64,000 nucleotides of DNA. Origin: Microcoleus sp. FACHB-1515 (GTDB lineage: Bacteria; Cyanobacteriota; Cyanobacteriia; Elainellales; Elainellaceae). Shown here piece after piece: positions 25,122 to 32,501 of this stretch. The notes beneath the pieces are model-generated. The model made no database searches. It had not been told where the DNA came from and worked only from the letters and a program-made list of their open reading frames with translations. A program made the position numbers and the translations under genes. The stretch lies in contig NZ_JACJPO010000074.1 of assembly GCF_014696105.1 (NCBI RefSeq), forward strand, positions 1-64,000, in the 5' to 3' direction. Each line of letters begins with the position of its first letter. Position 1 is the stretch's first letter.

Positions 25122-26166
25122 TTTTGGGCAACGGCTGCAAAAATTCGCTGCGATCGAGCAGTTCCTTGGCCGGAAGCTTCAGCCCATCCTCGCGCAAAGC
25201 GTCGGGCAAATTGGCGCGATCGGCTTCTAGAACTGGAGAAGCCGCATCGCTCAGCAGCGAAATTGCCGTTGCCACTTCGGGCTGCCAGCAAAATTCGATC
25301 AGTTGATTTAAGAGCGGATTGGCGGGTCGATCGCTTTTGGGACGCACCCACAAATCGGCGTTCAGCAGCGTTCCTGAAGGCGGAATCACAGCACCAAGCT
25401 TGTAGTTCCGCTCCAAGACTGGCAAAATCTCGAACGACCAGCCGATCGCCGCCCAAATTTGACCCAGCAAAAGCGGCTGCAAATACGCTTCGGAACTATA
25501 GAACCTGAGTTGCTGATGGAGCGATCGCAGTTCGGCTTCGAGAGTCGGAACGCTGCTGAGATTGTCTAAATTGAACGACCGTCCCAATTTCTTCAGCGTC
25601 ACGCCGACCGCCACACGCGGACTGTCAATCAAGCCCAGCTTGCCTTGCAGCGGCGATCGCCACAAATCCGCCCAGTCTTGAATTTTCCAGTCGAGGCGAT
25701 CGAACGCATCGCGCCGATAAACGATCATCAGCGTTCCCCAGCGGTAGGGAGCCGCCCAGATTTGACCGTTGCGCTGAGCCAGATCGCGCCATCGCTGCGG
25801 CAGGTTTTGCCACGCGGCAGAGTCTTGTAGTTCAAGCGGCTGAATTAGGTTTTGGGCGATCGCTGCATTCAACCAACTATCGCCCAGGCTGACGAGATCC
25901 GCAGCAGGTGGCGATCGACGGAGCAAGCCACCTTGCGGTTGTTGCGCGGTTTGCAGCAGCTTGTAGAGGTTGGCGAGCTGCGCTTGAGAATTGACGGCGA
26001 TTTTGGTATTTGCCTGCTGCTGAAATTGACCAAGAAGCTGCGGCGGCAAGGAATCTTTGAGCAACTGCACACGCAACGTTGAATCGTTCGGACGATTGCA
26101 ACTCGACAGCAGCGCGGCGATCGACACGCTTCCCATTCCCACCAGCAGCGATCGACGGTTGATCAT
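25075..26166 (-). CDS. PotD-like extracellular solute-binding lipoprotein
   Basis: The 363-residue protein has a signal with an RR pair (MINRRSLLVGMG) and lipobox LLSSC, Cys23. The two-lobed periplasmic-binding fold resembles the spermidine/putrescine and iron-type binding proteins: DLVSLGDSWLNAAIAQNLIQPL, WAAPYRWGTLMIVYRRDAFD and LIDSPRVAVGVTLKKLG. No permease or ATPase accompanies it, so it is an orphan. The start overlaps the phycobilin lyase stop by four bases, so the two are translated together. The substrate (polyamine or other) is unknown. Confidence 0.84.
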   Translation of the reverse strand: MINRRSLLVGMGSVSIAALLSSCNRPNDSTLRVQLLKDSLPPQLLGQFQQQANTKIAVNSQAQLANLYKLLQTAQQPQGGLLRRSPPAADLVSLGDSWLNAAIAQNLIQPLELQDSAAWQNLPQRWRDLAQRNGQIWAAPYRWGTLMIVYRRDAFDRLDWKIQDWADLWRSPLQGKLGLIDSPRVAVGVTLKKLGRSFNLDNLSSVPTLEAELRSLHQQLRFYSSEAYLQPLLLGQIWAAIGWSFEILPVLERNYKLGAVIPPSGTLLNADLWVRPKSDRPANPLLNQLIEFCWQPEVATAISLLSDAASPVLEADRANLPDALREDGLKLPAKELLDRSEFLQPLPKTTVDQYRRLWETVRS

Positions 26167-26798
26167 GAAGCTTGGTCTTTTTTCTCAACGCCAAAGCCGA
26201 TTAAGGTAATTACGCTGGGCGGTTCGCCTGCGGGCGGACGCTGGTAGGTGACGATCGTTCTCAGCCGCACATCGGGCGCAACCAGTCGCATCTGATCAAC
26301 GGCCACCGATCGCTTGTAATACGTCGTCATTTCCAGCGTTTGGCGAATCGGCTGATAGGTGAAGCGTCCGGCGATCGCACCGGATTCCGAGTAGCCTTCA
26401 TCGCGCAAATAAAATCCGGCGATCGCGTCGGCATCGGCCACTTCAGCAGCGGCAGGCTGCGGCTGCGGCTCGAATTCAGCGGCGGCAGCATCCACATAGC
26501 GATCGGGCACAAACAAAGCGTTGAGCTGCATCGAGACTTCTTCACCCGTTTCGGATTTGGTGTCAAAGGCGATCGCAAAGCCGGGGCAGGCGTTTTCCTG
26601 CACCAAAGCGGCCACATCCAGCTTGATCCCAGAAAAGTCACCACCGCTCAAAATTCGCTGTTTTTCGACTTCGGCCAGCGTGTCAGCGCGAAATTCGGTG
26701 TATGACCGCTCAATCTCGCCCGATCGAATGGAGTGATAGGTGCGATCGGTTCGCCACAATCCTGCACAGGCGACAAAAAAATCTTGAAAGCTGAGCAT
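26163..26798 (-). CDS. S-type phycobilin lyase (CpcS/CpeS family)
   Basis: CpcS/CpeS/CpcU-family lyases attach phycocyanobilin or related bilins to Cys84-type sites of phycobiliproteins. The 211-residue lipocalin-like protein shows the family opening FFVACAGLWRTDRTYHSIRSG, then the barrel strands GFAIAFDTKSETGEEV and GAIAGRFTYQPIRQTLEMTTYY, and MRLVAPDVRLRTIV. Whether it is the S or U subunit cannot be decided. An alanine/proline insert (EPQPQPAAAEVADADA, about 110-125) lies between strands. It is the first gene of a pair with the binding protein and implies phycobilisomes. Confidence 0.87.
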   Translation of the reverse strand: MLSFQDFFVACAGLWRTDRTYHSIRSGEIERSYTEFRADTLAEVEKQRILSGGDFSGIKLDVAALVQENACPGFAIAFDTKSETGEEVSMQLNALFVPDRYVDAAAAEFEPQPQPAAAEVADADAIAGFYLRDEGYSESGAIAGRFTYQPIRQTLEMTTYYKRSVAVDQMRLVAPDVRLRTIVTYQRPPAGEPPSVITLIGFGVEKKDQAS

Positions 26799-27339
26799 CG
26801 CAAAAGAAACCCGAATGAACGTGCCGCTTACTCATTCTGACAGCTTTTTTTGTGAGCTGAGCGCAGCCAGTGCGAGATAGATGATTTTCAATGTCAGTTT
26901 GAAGTGCAATAGGTTTTTATTGAATAAGACCACGAATTATTGGAACTTGGAGTGCGACAAAATTTGGGAATTGAGATTTGAAATAATCGTCCATCAATTA
27001 ATTGAGTAATAATACACAGAATTGAAACAGTTCGCCTCCAGATTCGATCGAATAATCTGCCACAAAATCTGAAAGGCTTCCGGACAATTCTCGCTGTGCA
27101 AATTGCGACGAGCAATCTAGCAGTGGATCGATCGCAATGTGGCCGAGAAGCCGCGAACTTGCTAGAGTTCAGCCAAAGTTAATGTGTGGATTTTTTCAGA
27201 ATTTCAGATTGATACAGCACTAAGAATCTGTAACAATTCTTACATAAAGAAAATCGTTAAATGATTCAGGAATTCTCGATCATTTTCAATGAAGTTATTT
27301 AGGATAAAGAAGTTGATTTTCTCAAGCGAAAGGCGTCAA
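26799..27339. other. AT-rich intergenic region, no supported gene
   Basis: About 540 bases separate the lyase from the next gene. The sequence is AT-rich with few HIP1 motifs. A 73-residue reverse open frame (26894-27115) lacks family features, and a 25-codon reverse frame beginning MDDYFKSQFPNF is too short to support. The right end probably holds the promoter of the coiled-coil gene. Confidence 0.5.
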
Positions 27340-27705
27340 ATGGACTCTCTTCAAAATCAAGTCGCTTCACTCAATACCAGGGTTGACGCACTCCAACGAT
27401 CGATCGATCAGCTCAACGACAAAACGGTTGAAGTTCTCTCAGAAGTTCGTGCCAACACCAGCGTCAGCGAGTATGGAAGCGCTTCGGTTTCGCGGCGCTA
27501 TGGCAACACAGGCTTTGGCGTTGATGCAACGCTGACTCACAAAGATGTGCTGGTTGATTCGGACTATCAAGACGCTGAACTGCAAAGCGGCGATCGCGGC
27601 TTGTCACCTGAAATTCAAATTCAGCGCCTCACCGCTCAGCTCACCGCTGCCTACAATCGCATCGCTGCCCTCGAAGAACAACTGCTCGCCCAGCGCATTC
27701 AGTAG
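27340..27705 (+). CDS. Coiled-coil protein of unknown function
   Basis: The start is ATG 27340 (AAGG about nine bases upstream), giving 121 residues beginning MDSLQNQVASLNTRVDAL. Two heptad-repeat helices, at about residues 2-35 and 90-121 (LTAQLTAAYNRIAALEEQLL), flank a polar Ser/Tyr/Gly-rich middle (SASVSRRYGNTGFGVD). No signal peptide is seen. It may be a small structural or scaffold protein; the family was not recognised. It is convergent with the CobT-related gene, six bases apart. Confidence 0.7.
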   Translation: MDSLQNQVASLNTRVDALQRSIDQLNDKTVEVLSEVRANTSVSEYGSASVSRRYGNTGFGVDATLTHKDVLVDSDYQDAELQSGDRGLSPEIQIQRLTAQLTAAYNRIAALEEQLLAQRIQ

Positions 27706-27711
27706 CTTGCC

Positions 27712-28797
27712 TTAGCCGTGTCGCTCCGCATACTCTGCCGCCAACGCCTCGATCGCCTGGAGCAGTTCGGTCTGCTGCCAGCCTTGGTAGAGATGGGCTG
27801 CGATCGCCATACCGCCCGCTCCGACGCCTTCTTTCACAAAGCCTTGCTCATAGGCGCGAAGCTGATCAAACCGAGAATTTGCAAAGCTGAGTCGCGTTGC
27901 CACTAAAGGTGCATCCAGCAGTTTTGCCAATCCCACCGTGTCGCCTGTTGGATCTTCAGCGACCCAGCGCGTCGTGCCCACCACAACGCGATCGCCCTGC
28001 CACGCCAGCGATCGACAATGTGCAATCGCCCGAAGCAGCGCATACACCGCTAGCATTTGCGTTCCGCCTGCCAGCAACACGCCGATCGATCGACTCGCTG
28101 CGATCGCCATGCCCGCCACAGCAATCTGCATCGGATCGCCCACTGCCGCCACAACTTTCAGGGGATCGCTTCCGGCTGGCAACTGTTGCAATCCCGCCTG
28201 CACGATGTCCCACTTCTGCGAGTGATTGCAGTGCGGATGGCTGCTGTTGACTTTTCCTGCTGCGTCCCAGCCCAAGCCTGTCAGGACGGCCAGCGCCGTT
28301 GTGGTGCCACCGACGACGCATTCACCCAAAATTAAATAGTCGGTTTGAGCTGCGATCGCTTCACCCCAGCGCAAGCCCTGCTGCAATAAATGTTCGACCG
28401 TTGCCAGATCGATCGCCTTTCCGGTTGACACGCAGTTCGCCGCTTCGCCGCCCAAATCGATGCAGGGAACAGACGGGGCAAGGCGCAATCCCGCATTAAA
28501 AAGCTGAACAGGAATTGCTTGAGACTGAGCGATCGCTCGTGAAATCAAAGTCGGAGACGCGCCTGCTGTCAGCGGTGGCAGCGGATAGCGCGGATGAGGC
28601 TGCACACCGCCATAGAGAAATTCGGCATCGGCAAGGGCGGTGAACTGGCGATCGCGTGGTGTCCGGCCTGCCGCAGAAATGTGGGGAATCAAGCCTGTGT
28701 CGGTGAAGCCCAAGACGCAGGCAAAGTAGGGCTGCATTGAACAGAAGCGATCGATCCACGCTTGACACAACTGCGGCTGCGAGTAAATGCCGATCAC
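27712..28797 (-). CDS. CobT-related protein (TIGR00303 family)
   Basis: The 361-residue protein belongs to a cyanobacterial/archaeal branch related to CobT, nicotinate-nucleotide:dimethylbenzimidazole phosphoribosyltransferase, which activates the lower ligand of cobalamin. Motifs seen: GFTDTGLIPHISAAG, ILGECVVGGTTTALAVLTGLG (glycine-rich nucleotide-binding region), and GVLLAGGTQMLAVYALL. In cyanobacteria the natural lower ligand is adenine, so the exact substrate is uncertain. It starts three bases after the DUF2232 stop and is clearly co-transcribed with that membrane protein. Confidence 0.85.
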   Translation of the reverse strand: MIGIYSQPQLCQAWIDRFCSMQPYFACVLGFTDTGLIPHISAAGRTPRDRQFTALADAEFLYGGVQPHPRYPLPPLTAGASPTLISRAIAQSQAIPVQLFNAGLRLAPSVPCIDLGGEAANCVSTGKAIDLATVEHLLQQGLRWGEAIAAQTDYLILGECVVGGTTTALAVLTGLGWDAAGKVNSSHPHCNHSQKWDIVQAGLQQLPAGSDPLKVVAAVGDPMQIAVAGMAIAASRSIGVLLAGGTQMLAVYALLRAIAHCRSLAWQGDRVVVGTTRWVAEDPTGDTVGLAKLLDAPLVATRLSFANSRFDQLRAYEQGFVKEGVGAGGMAIAAHLYQGWQQTELLQAIEALAAEYAERHG

Positions 28798-28800
28798 CGC

Positions 28801-29532
28801 TCAGGCGTCCTCCATCAACACCTGCACCCAGCGCGGCGGATCGGGAATGGGATTGCCCACGCGCTCTAACAGCAGCCAAGCCGCCAAATGCACGGTGAAC
28901 AAATAAACCAAATCACTCAGCAAAATCATTGCCACTGTGACAATCTGCACGATCGTCAAATCCGGCTGGCCTAACATGCCGATGCCCAAAAGCCCCCAGT
29001 CAACCAAGCGGGTCGTTGCCCACTCGATCAAATCTGTAATGCGATTGGTGATGTAGAGCCAAAGATCTTCGCCCAAAAAGGTGGAAAGAATCCAGACGCG
29101 CAGAAAAAAGCCAAACGTCGAGATCAACGTGCCCGTAAGGATCGAGGGAAACCAAGGTGAGCCTTTGCGCCACATTGCGCCAAGCTGCACACCGATCAGA
29201 CCGTAGGGAATCAAAAATAGCAGACTCAAATATGGTCCCGTCAGCACACCCAACAGCAGCGTCGTCACGATCGTACACATCCAGGCGGCTCGCTGTCCCC
29301 AACGTAGATAGATCAGCGCGATCGGCGTGGGAAACACAATCCGCATCCAGGGGCCGACGCTGAGATAGTAGCTCACCATCCACAGCAAACTCGCCGTACT
29401 TGCCAAAAACGCCGTTTCCACCAAGCTCAGCGGCGGCGTTGCCGTTGTCACATGCGGAATTTCCAAAGGCGGTTCTGCTTCCTCTGCACTCCGAGGAAGC
29501 GCATCATCTTGATCATTGACAGAACCACTCAT
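28801..29532 (-). CDS. DUF2232-type integral membrane protein
   Basis: The 243-residue protein has a polar N-terminus (about 1-35) and five to six membrane helices, including SLLWMVSYYLSVG, TIVTTLLLGVLTGPYLSLLF and TVAMILLSDLVYLFTVHLAAWLLL. The pattern is that of DUF2232 or S-component-like proteins (substrate-binding membrane units of ECF transporters resemble it). Next to a cobalamin-type gene, a role in vitamin or precursor uptake is a reasonable guess only. The downstream CobT-related gene follows within three bases. Confidence 0.75.
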   Translation of the reverse strand: MSGSVNDQDDALPRSAEEAEPPLEIPHVTTATPPLSLVETAFLASTASLLWMVSYYLSVGPWMRIVFPTPIALIYLRWGQRAAWMCTIVTTLLLGVLTGPYLSLLFLIPYGLIGVQLGAMWRKGSPWFPSILTGTLISTFGFFLRVWILSTFLGEDLWLYITNRITDLIEWATTRLVDWGLLGIGMLGQPDLTIVQIVTVAMILLSDLVYLFTVHLAAWLLLERVGNPIPDPPRWVQVLMEDA

Positions 29533-29687
29533 GAGACAAAGGCGATCGAATTAGCAGATCTACTGTATCGAGAAAGCGGGGCGGTTGGCGGAATTCGATC
29601 GCATGGTGCAGTTGAAGCGTTCGGCTTTGCTCCGAATGTGACCGGGGCTGCGGCGATTTTTCAGCATTTTTGTTTGGCTCGATCGAC

Positions 29688-30311
29688 TCAAGCTTCATCT
29701 TCTTGGAGTTCATAGACTGCTTGTGGTTCTTCACTGCTGAAATCCACTTTGTCATAAAGGTCAGCCAGTGAAATTTGAAATACGACAGAAGCCAGCGTCA
29801 AGATTGAATCTTCGCCGTCGTATTCACAAAAAATCCACTTTCGAGATTCAGCTTTTGCATAATGCTCAACATGCATGGCGTACTGATCAATCAACACATA
29901 TTCTTGAAGGCTGGAAATCGATCGATAGGCCGCAAATTTTTGAGCGCGATCGTAACTTTCTGTTGAGTTTGACAGTATTTCTGCAATGATTAGCGGATTA
30001 GTGAGCGTGTCTTTTCGCCCTTCCATCAGTTCGATCGGCTGAGCAATCACCATTACATCTGGGTAGGTAAAGCTTCGCAAGTTTGGAACCCAAAGTCGCT
30101 GATCCGTGATAAACCCCTGAAAAGGTTGCCGCTTCAATGCAAAATTCAGTGATGCATAGAGATTTCCTGCGATTTGGTTGTGATTTGGAGTTCCACCTGG
30201 CATTTCAATAATTTCACCATCCATGTAAATATGTCGTTCTTTGGCGTTGACTTCTAACGCGAGATATTCTTCTGGTGAGTAGTAGCGTTGCTTTTGTGCT
30301 TGCATGACCAT
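29688..30311 (-). CDS. Uma2 family (DUF820) endonuclease-fold protein
   Basis: The start is set at ATG 30311 (MVMQAQKQRYYSPEEYLALE), with GAGGG about ten bases upstream, giving 207 residues. Uma2 hallmarks are all visible: YSPEEYLALEVNAKERHIYM, DGEIIEMPGGTPNHNQIAGN, YPDVMVIAQP, LIIAEILSNSTESYDRAQKF and LQEYVLIDQYAMHVEHY. The PD-(D/E)xK residues (Asp in YPDVMV, Glu in AEILS, Lys in AQKF) are intact, so this copy looks functional. The acidic tail is family-typical. It stands alone. Confidence 0.9.
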   Translation of the reverse strand: MVMQAQKQRYYSPEEYLALEVNAKERHIYMDGEIIEMPGGTPNHNQIAGNLYASLNFALKRQPFQGFITDQRLWVPNLRSFTYPDVMVIAQPIELMEGRKDTLTNPLIIAEILSNSTESYDRAQKFAAYRSISSLQEYVLIDQYAMHVEHYAKAESRKWIFCEYDGEDSILTLASVVFQISLADLYDKVDFSSEEPQAVYELQEDEA

Positions 30312-30431
30312 CGGGTAAAATCCCTCAAGCGATCGAACTGATTTTCTGCATTCTATCAAGCCGCAATTTCAACACCAAGCGAATTGAAGCGGATTGGTAT
30401 AATTGGTATAGATAAAGATTGAGAAAATACG

Positions 30432-30857
30432 ATGACGACCTCCAAAAACGAATCGTTTGAAGTAGCCAAAACCGAAGCAGAATGGCGCGAAATTTTAACG
30501 CCAGAACAGTTTCATGTGTTGCGTAAACACGGCACAGAACGCGCTGGAACCAGCCCGCTTGACAAGAATTACGAGACGGGAACTTATGTTTGTGCTGGCT
30601 GCGGAACGCCGCTATTTACCTCAGAGACAAAGTTCAACAGCCGCACAGGTTGGCCGAGCTTCTATGCCCCGATCGAAGGCGCGATCGAAACAACCGTTGA
30701 TCGATCGCTGTTCATGACGCGCACTGAAGTTCACTGTCGTCGCTGCGGCGGACATCTCGGTCACGTCTTCAAAGACGGTCCCGCCCCAACAGGCGATCGC
30801 TACTGCATGAACGGCGTTGCCCTTGAGTTCACGCCGTCCACAGATGCTACGTCGTAG
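30432..30857 (+). CDS. msrB: Peptide-methionine (R)-S-oxide reductase
   Basis: MsrB reduces the R epimer of methionine sulfoxide in damaged proteins. The 141-residue enzyme has both zinc CxxC pairs (CAGCGTP and CRRCGGHLGHVF), the core FNSRTGWPSFY, and the catalytic cysteine in RYCMNGVALEF. Its length matches stand-alone MsrB. A terminator follows. The start is ATG 30432 with GAAAATACG upstream. Confidence 0.96.
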   Translation: MTTSKNESFEVAKTEAEWREILTPEQFHVLRKHGTERAGTSPLDKNYETGTYVCAGCGTPLFTSETKFNSRTGWPSFYAPIEGAIETTVDRSLFMTRTEVHCRRCGGHLGHVFKDGPAPTGDRYCMNGVALEFTPSTDATS

Positions 30858-30895
30858 CGATCGAGCTTCACCACCGTTTAGTAATTCGCATCGCG

Positions 30896-30922
30896 GAGGG
30901 ACATGGCGCTGCCGTGCCCCTC
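30896..30922. terminator. Terminator between convergent genes
   Basis: GAGGGACATGGC (30896-30907) pairs with GCCGTGCCCCTC (30911-30922) over a three-base loop, with one A-C mismatch and one G-U pair. It is followed by TCAACGTTTTG and lies between msrB and the convergent unknown gene. Confidence 0.65.
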
Positions 30923-30935
30923 TCAACGTTTTGCC

Positions 30936-31742
30936 CTAATCCGGTAGAACTGAGGGAGAATATCGATCGATTAACTTCTGCATCTGCGGATGCTCGATTA
31001 GCGCTTCAGTACGGCAGTAGTGGTGAAAAATGCGAATGAGTTCGCTTTCGTTGTGGTCAAAATAGTCTTGCAGCTCTGGCGCTTTCCAGGCGCGATCGTT
31101 TCCCAGATGAAACGTGGCGTGCCAGTCGCGAAATTCAAAGAACTTTTCACTATGAACCATCAAATTGAGGAGCATTACCTTTCCAATTTTGGCGGCTCCA
31201 ATACAGGCATTTCCTAACTGATACTTCGGATAAACATTGCGTCGAAACACAAAGCAGTCGTGTCCGCCTTGGGGTGTGCCAACCTCAGCAAACATTAAGG
31301 GAATTTCTGATAGATTCGAGTAGGTTTTGGAAATTGTGCGACGATTGATTGCGAATGCGTCGTAGCCCTGATCGATCGCCCCCTTGACAGTTAGATAAAA
31401 ACTGGGCATCAAGGCAATATCAACGTTGGTATAAATGAAGTAGTCTGCATCGGTTGCTGCATAAAGTCGATCGAGAATATCGACAATCAGCGGCAGTTTT
31501 CTGGGCTTCTGAAAAAAACCAACATCTTGAACGGATCGATCGAGATTTGGCGTTTGCTGAAAATCATCAGGAACGATCGATTGATCTTCAAGATACTGCG
31601 CGGAGAAGAGCGAAATCGAAACGCAATTGGCAGCGAATGCTTGAGCAATCCGCATCGTTTCAAAAGTGATGGGCTGAGCAATGTAGAGGCCGGAACTGGG
31701 CGAAACAATGACGGGATTAACAATATGAGCAAGCTTGATCAC
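30936..31742 (-). CDS. Unknown protein, glycosyltransferase-like nucleotide-sugar motif
   Basis: The 268-residue protein starts at a GTG whose GTGA overlaps the stop of the preceding gene. It opens IKLAHIVNPVIVSPSSGLYIAQPITF. In its middle, LYAATDADYFIYTNVDIALMPSFY contains a D-x-D-like element as in GT-A glycosyltransferases; then VGTPQGGHDCFVFRRNVY and WHATFHLGNDRAW follow. No signal or membrane helix is seen. A cytosolic glycosyltransferase-like role is a guess. Translation is coupled to the repeat-bearing gene upstream. Confidence 0.68.
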   Translation of the reverse strand: MIKLAHIVNPVIVSPSSGLYIAQPITFETMRIAQAFAANCVSISLFSAQYLEDQSIVPDDFQQTPNLDRSVQDVGFFQKPRKLPLIVDILDRLYAATDADYFIYTNVDIALMPSFYLTVKGAIDQGYDAFAINRRTISKTYSNLSEIPLMFAEVGTPQGGHDCFVFRRNVYPKYQLGNACIGAAKIGKVMLLNLMVHSEKFFEFRDWHATFHLGNDRAWKAPELQDYFDHNESELIRIFHHYCRTEALIEHPQMQKLIDRYSPSVLPD

Positions 31743-32329
31743 TGCGGTAGCTGACGAAAGGTTTGTTCAATCAGATGCTTGGCTTTTTGGTCAAGTAGAA
31801 ACCAATCCACTTCGCCATCTTCGTCGAGTAAATCCGTGTCAACGGCAATGAGATCATCGGGCGTTCCGGGATGATAGTCGCGGAAGCAAACCTGATAGCA
31901 CAACTGCCACAGATCAAGTTTGATTTGGCGATCGCTTTGCGCTCCCGGAACGGTATCGCTTGCTTGCGGAACGGTATCGCTTTGTGCTTCCGGAATGGTA
32001 TCGCTTGCTTGCGGAACGGTATCGCCTGGTTCGAGCCAAAGCTCATATCCGGGCTGAAAACGCGGCAGTTGTGCCAGCGTGTGTTCGATTTCGGCAATTT
32101 CGTGATCGTCAGAAGCGCGAATCAGTTGCTGATGCAAATCAAGAACTTGCGCTTTGATGTCGTCTGTGACACCATCCGGCCAAGTTTGTGTGTCGTGATA
32201 GGTTCCTTTCCAGGTGGTTTGTTCAAGCTGCTTACGCAGATTGTCGATGATGCGAATGAACACAGGCTGCATCAAAATTTCGGCTTGCTGCCAGGCGATC
32301 GCGTCCGCAAATTTCGGAGTCATAGCCAT
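31739..32329 (-). CDS. Unknown protein carrying in-frame short repeats
   Basis: The 196-residue product (ATG 32329) has an N-terminal helical part (WQQAEILMQPVFIRIIDNLR) and an acidic C-terminal part (DYHPGTPDDLIAVDTDLLDE). In between, residues about 102-130 are four copies of an SDTVPQA-like unit. These are encoded by four copies of a 19-bp repeat that also occurs between genes at 6754. The insert is probably a recent addition that kept the frame; the flanks read as an ordinary conserved cytosolic protein. The family was not recognised. It is coupled to the next gene by a four-base overlap. Confidence 0.7.
   Translation of the reverse strand: MAMTPKFADAIAWQQAEILMQPVFIRIIDNLRKQLEQTTWKGTYHDTQTWPDGVTDDIKAQVLDLHQQLIRASDDHEIAEIEHTLAQLPRFQPGYELWLEPGDTVPQASDTIPEAQSDTVPQASDTVPGAQSDRQIKLDLWQLCYQVCFRDYHPGTPDDLIAVDTDLLDEDGEVDWFLLDQKAKHLIEQTFRQLPQ
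31941..32025 (+). repeat. Four copies of the 19-bp repeat inside a gene
   Basis: Units at 31941-31959 (GCTCCCGGAACGGTATCGC), 31962-31980 and 32007-32025 (both GCTTGCGGAACGGTATCGC), and 31986-32004 (GCTTCCGGAATGGTATCGC). Starts are 21, 24 and 21 bases apart, all multiples of three, so the host reading frame is kept. Confidence 0.85.
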
Positions 32330-32501
32330 CAAAGCGAATTGTTATGTTCACAGCTTAGCGAAATTGCCTTTTCGGAAACCTGCAAAAAATCTGTCAATTC
32401 TCGGCATTGTGCTCGCCTCGTGCTTCAGTAAAACTATGCTCGGCAGTCAGAATTGCAACCTCGATCGATTTAACATCTCGGTGCTTCAAGGAAATTTATA
32501 G

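Noticed and set aside
26894-27115. Reverse 73-codon frame in the AT-rich gap
   Set aside because: No ribosome site, no recognisable fold, basic and Ile-rich composition expected by chance in AT-rich DNA.
31941-32025. CRISPR-like array
   Set aside because: The spacing is two to five bases rather than spacer-length, the units lie in a coding frame, and there are no cas genes.
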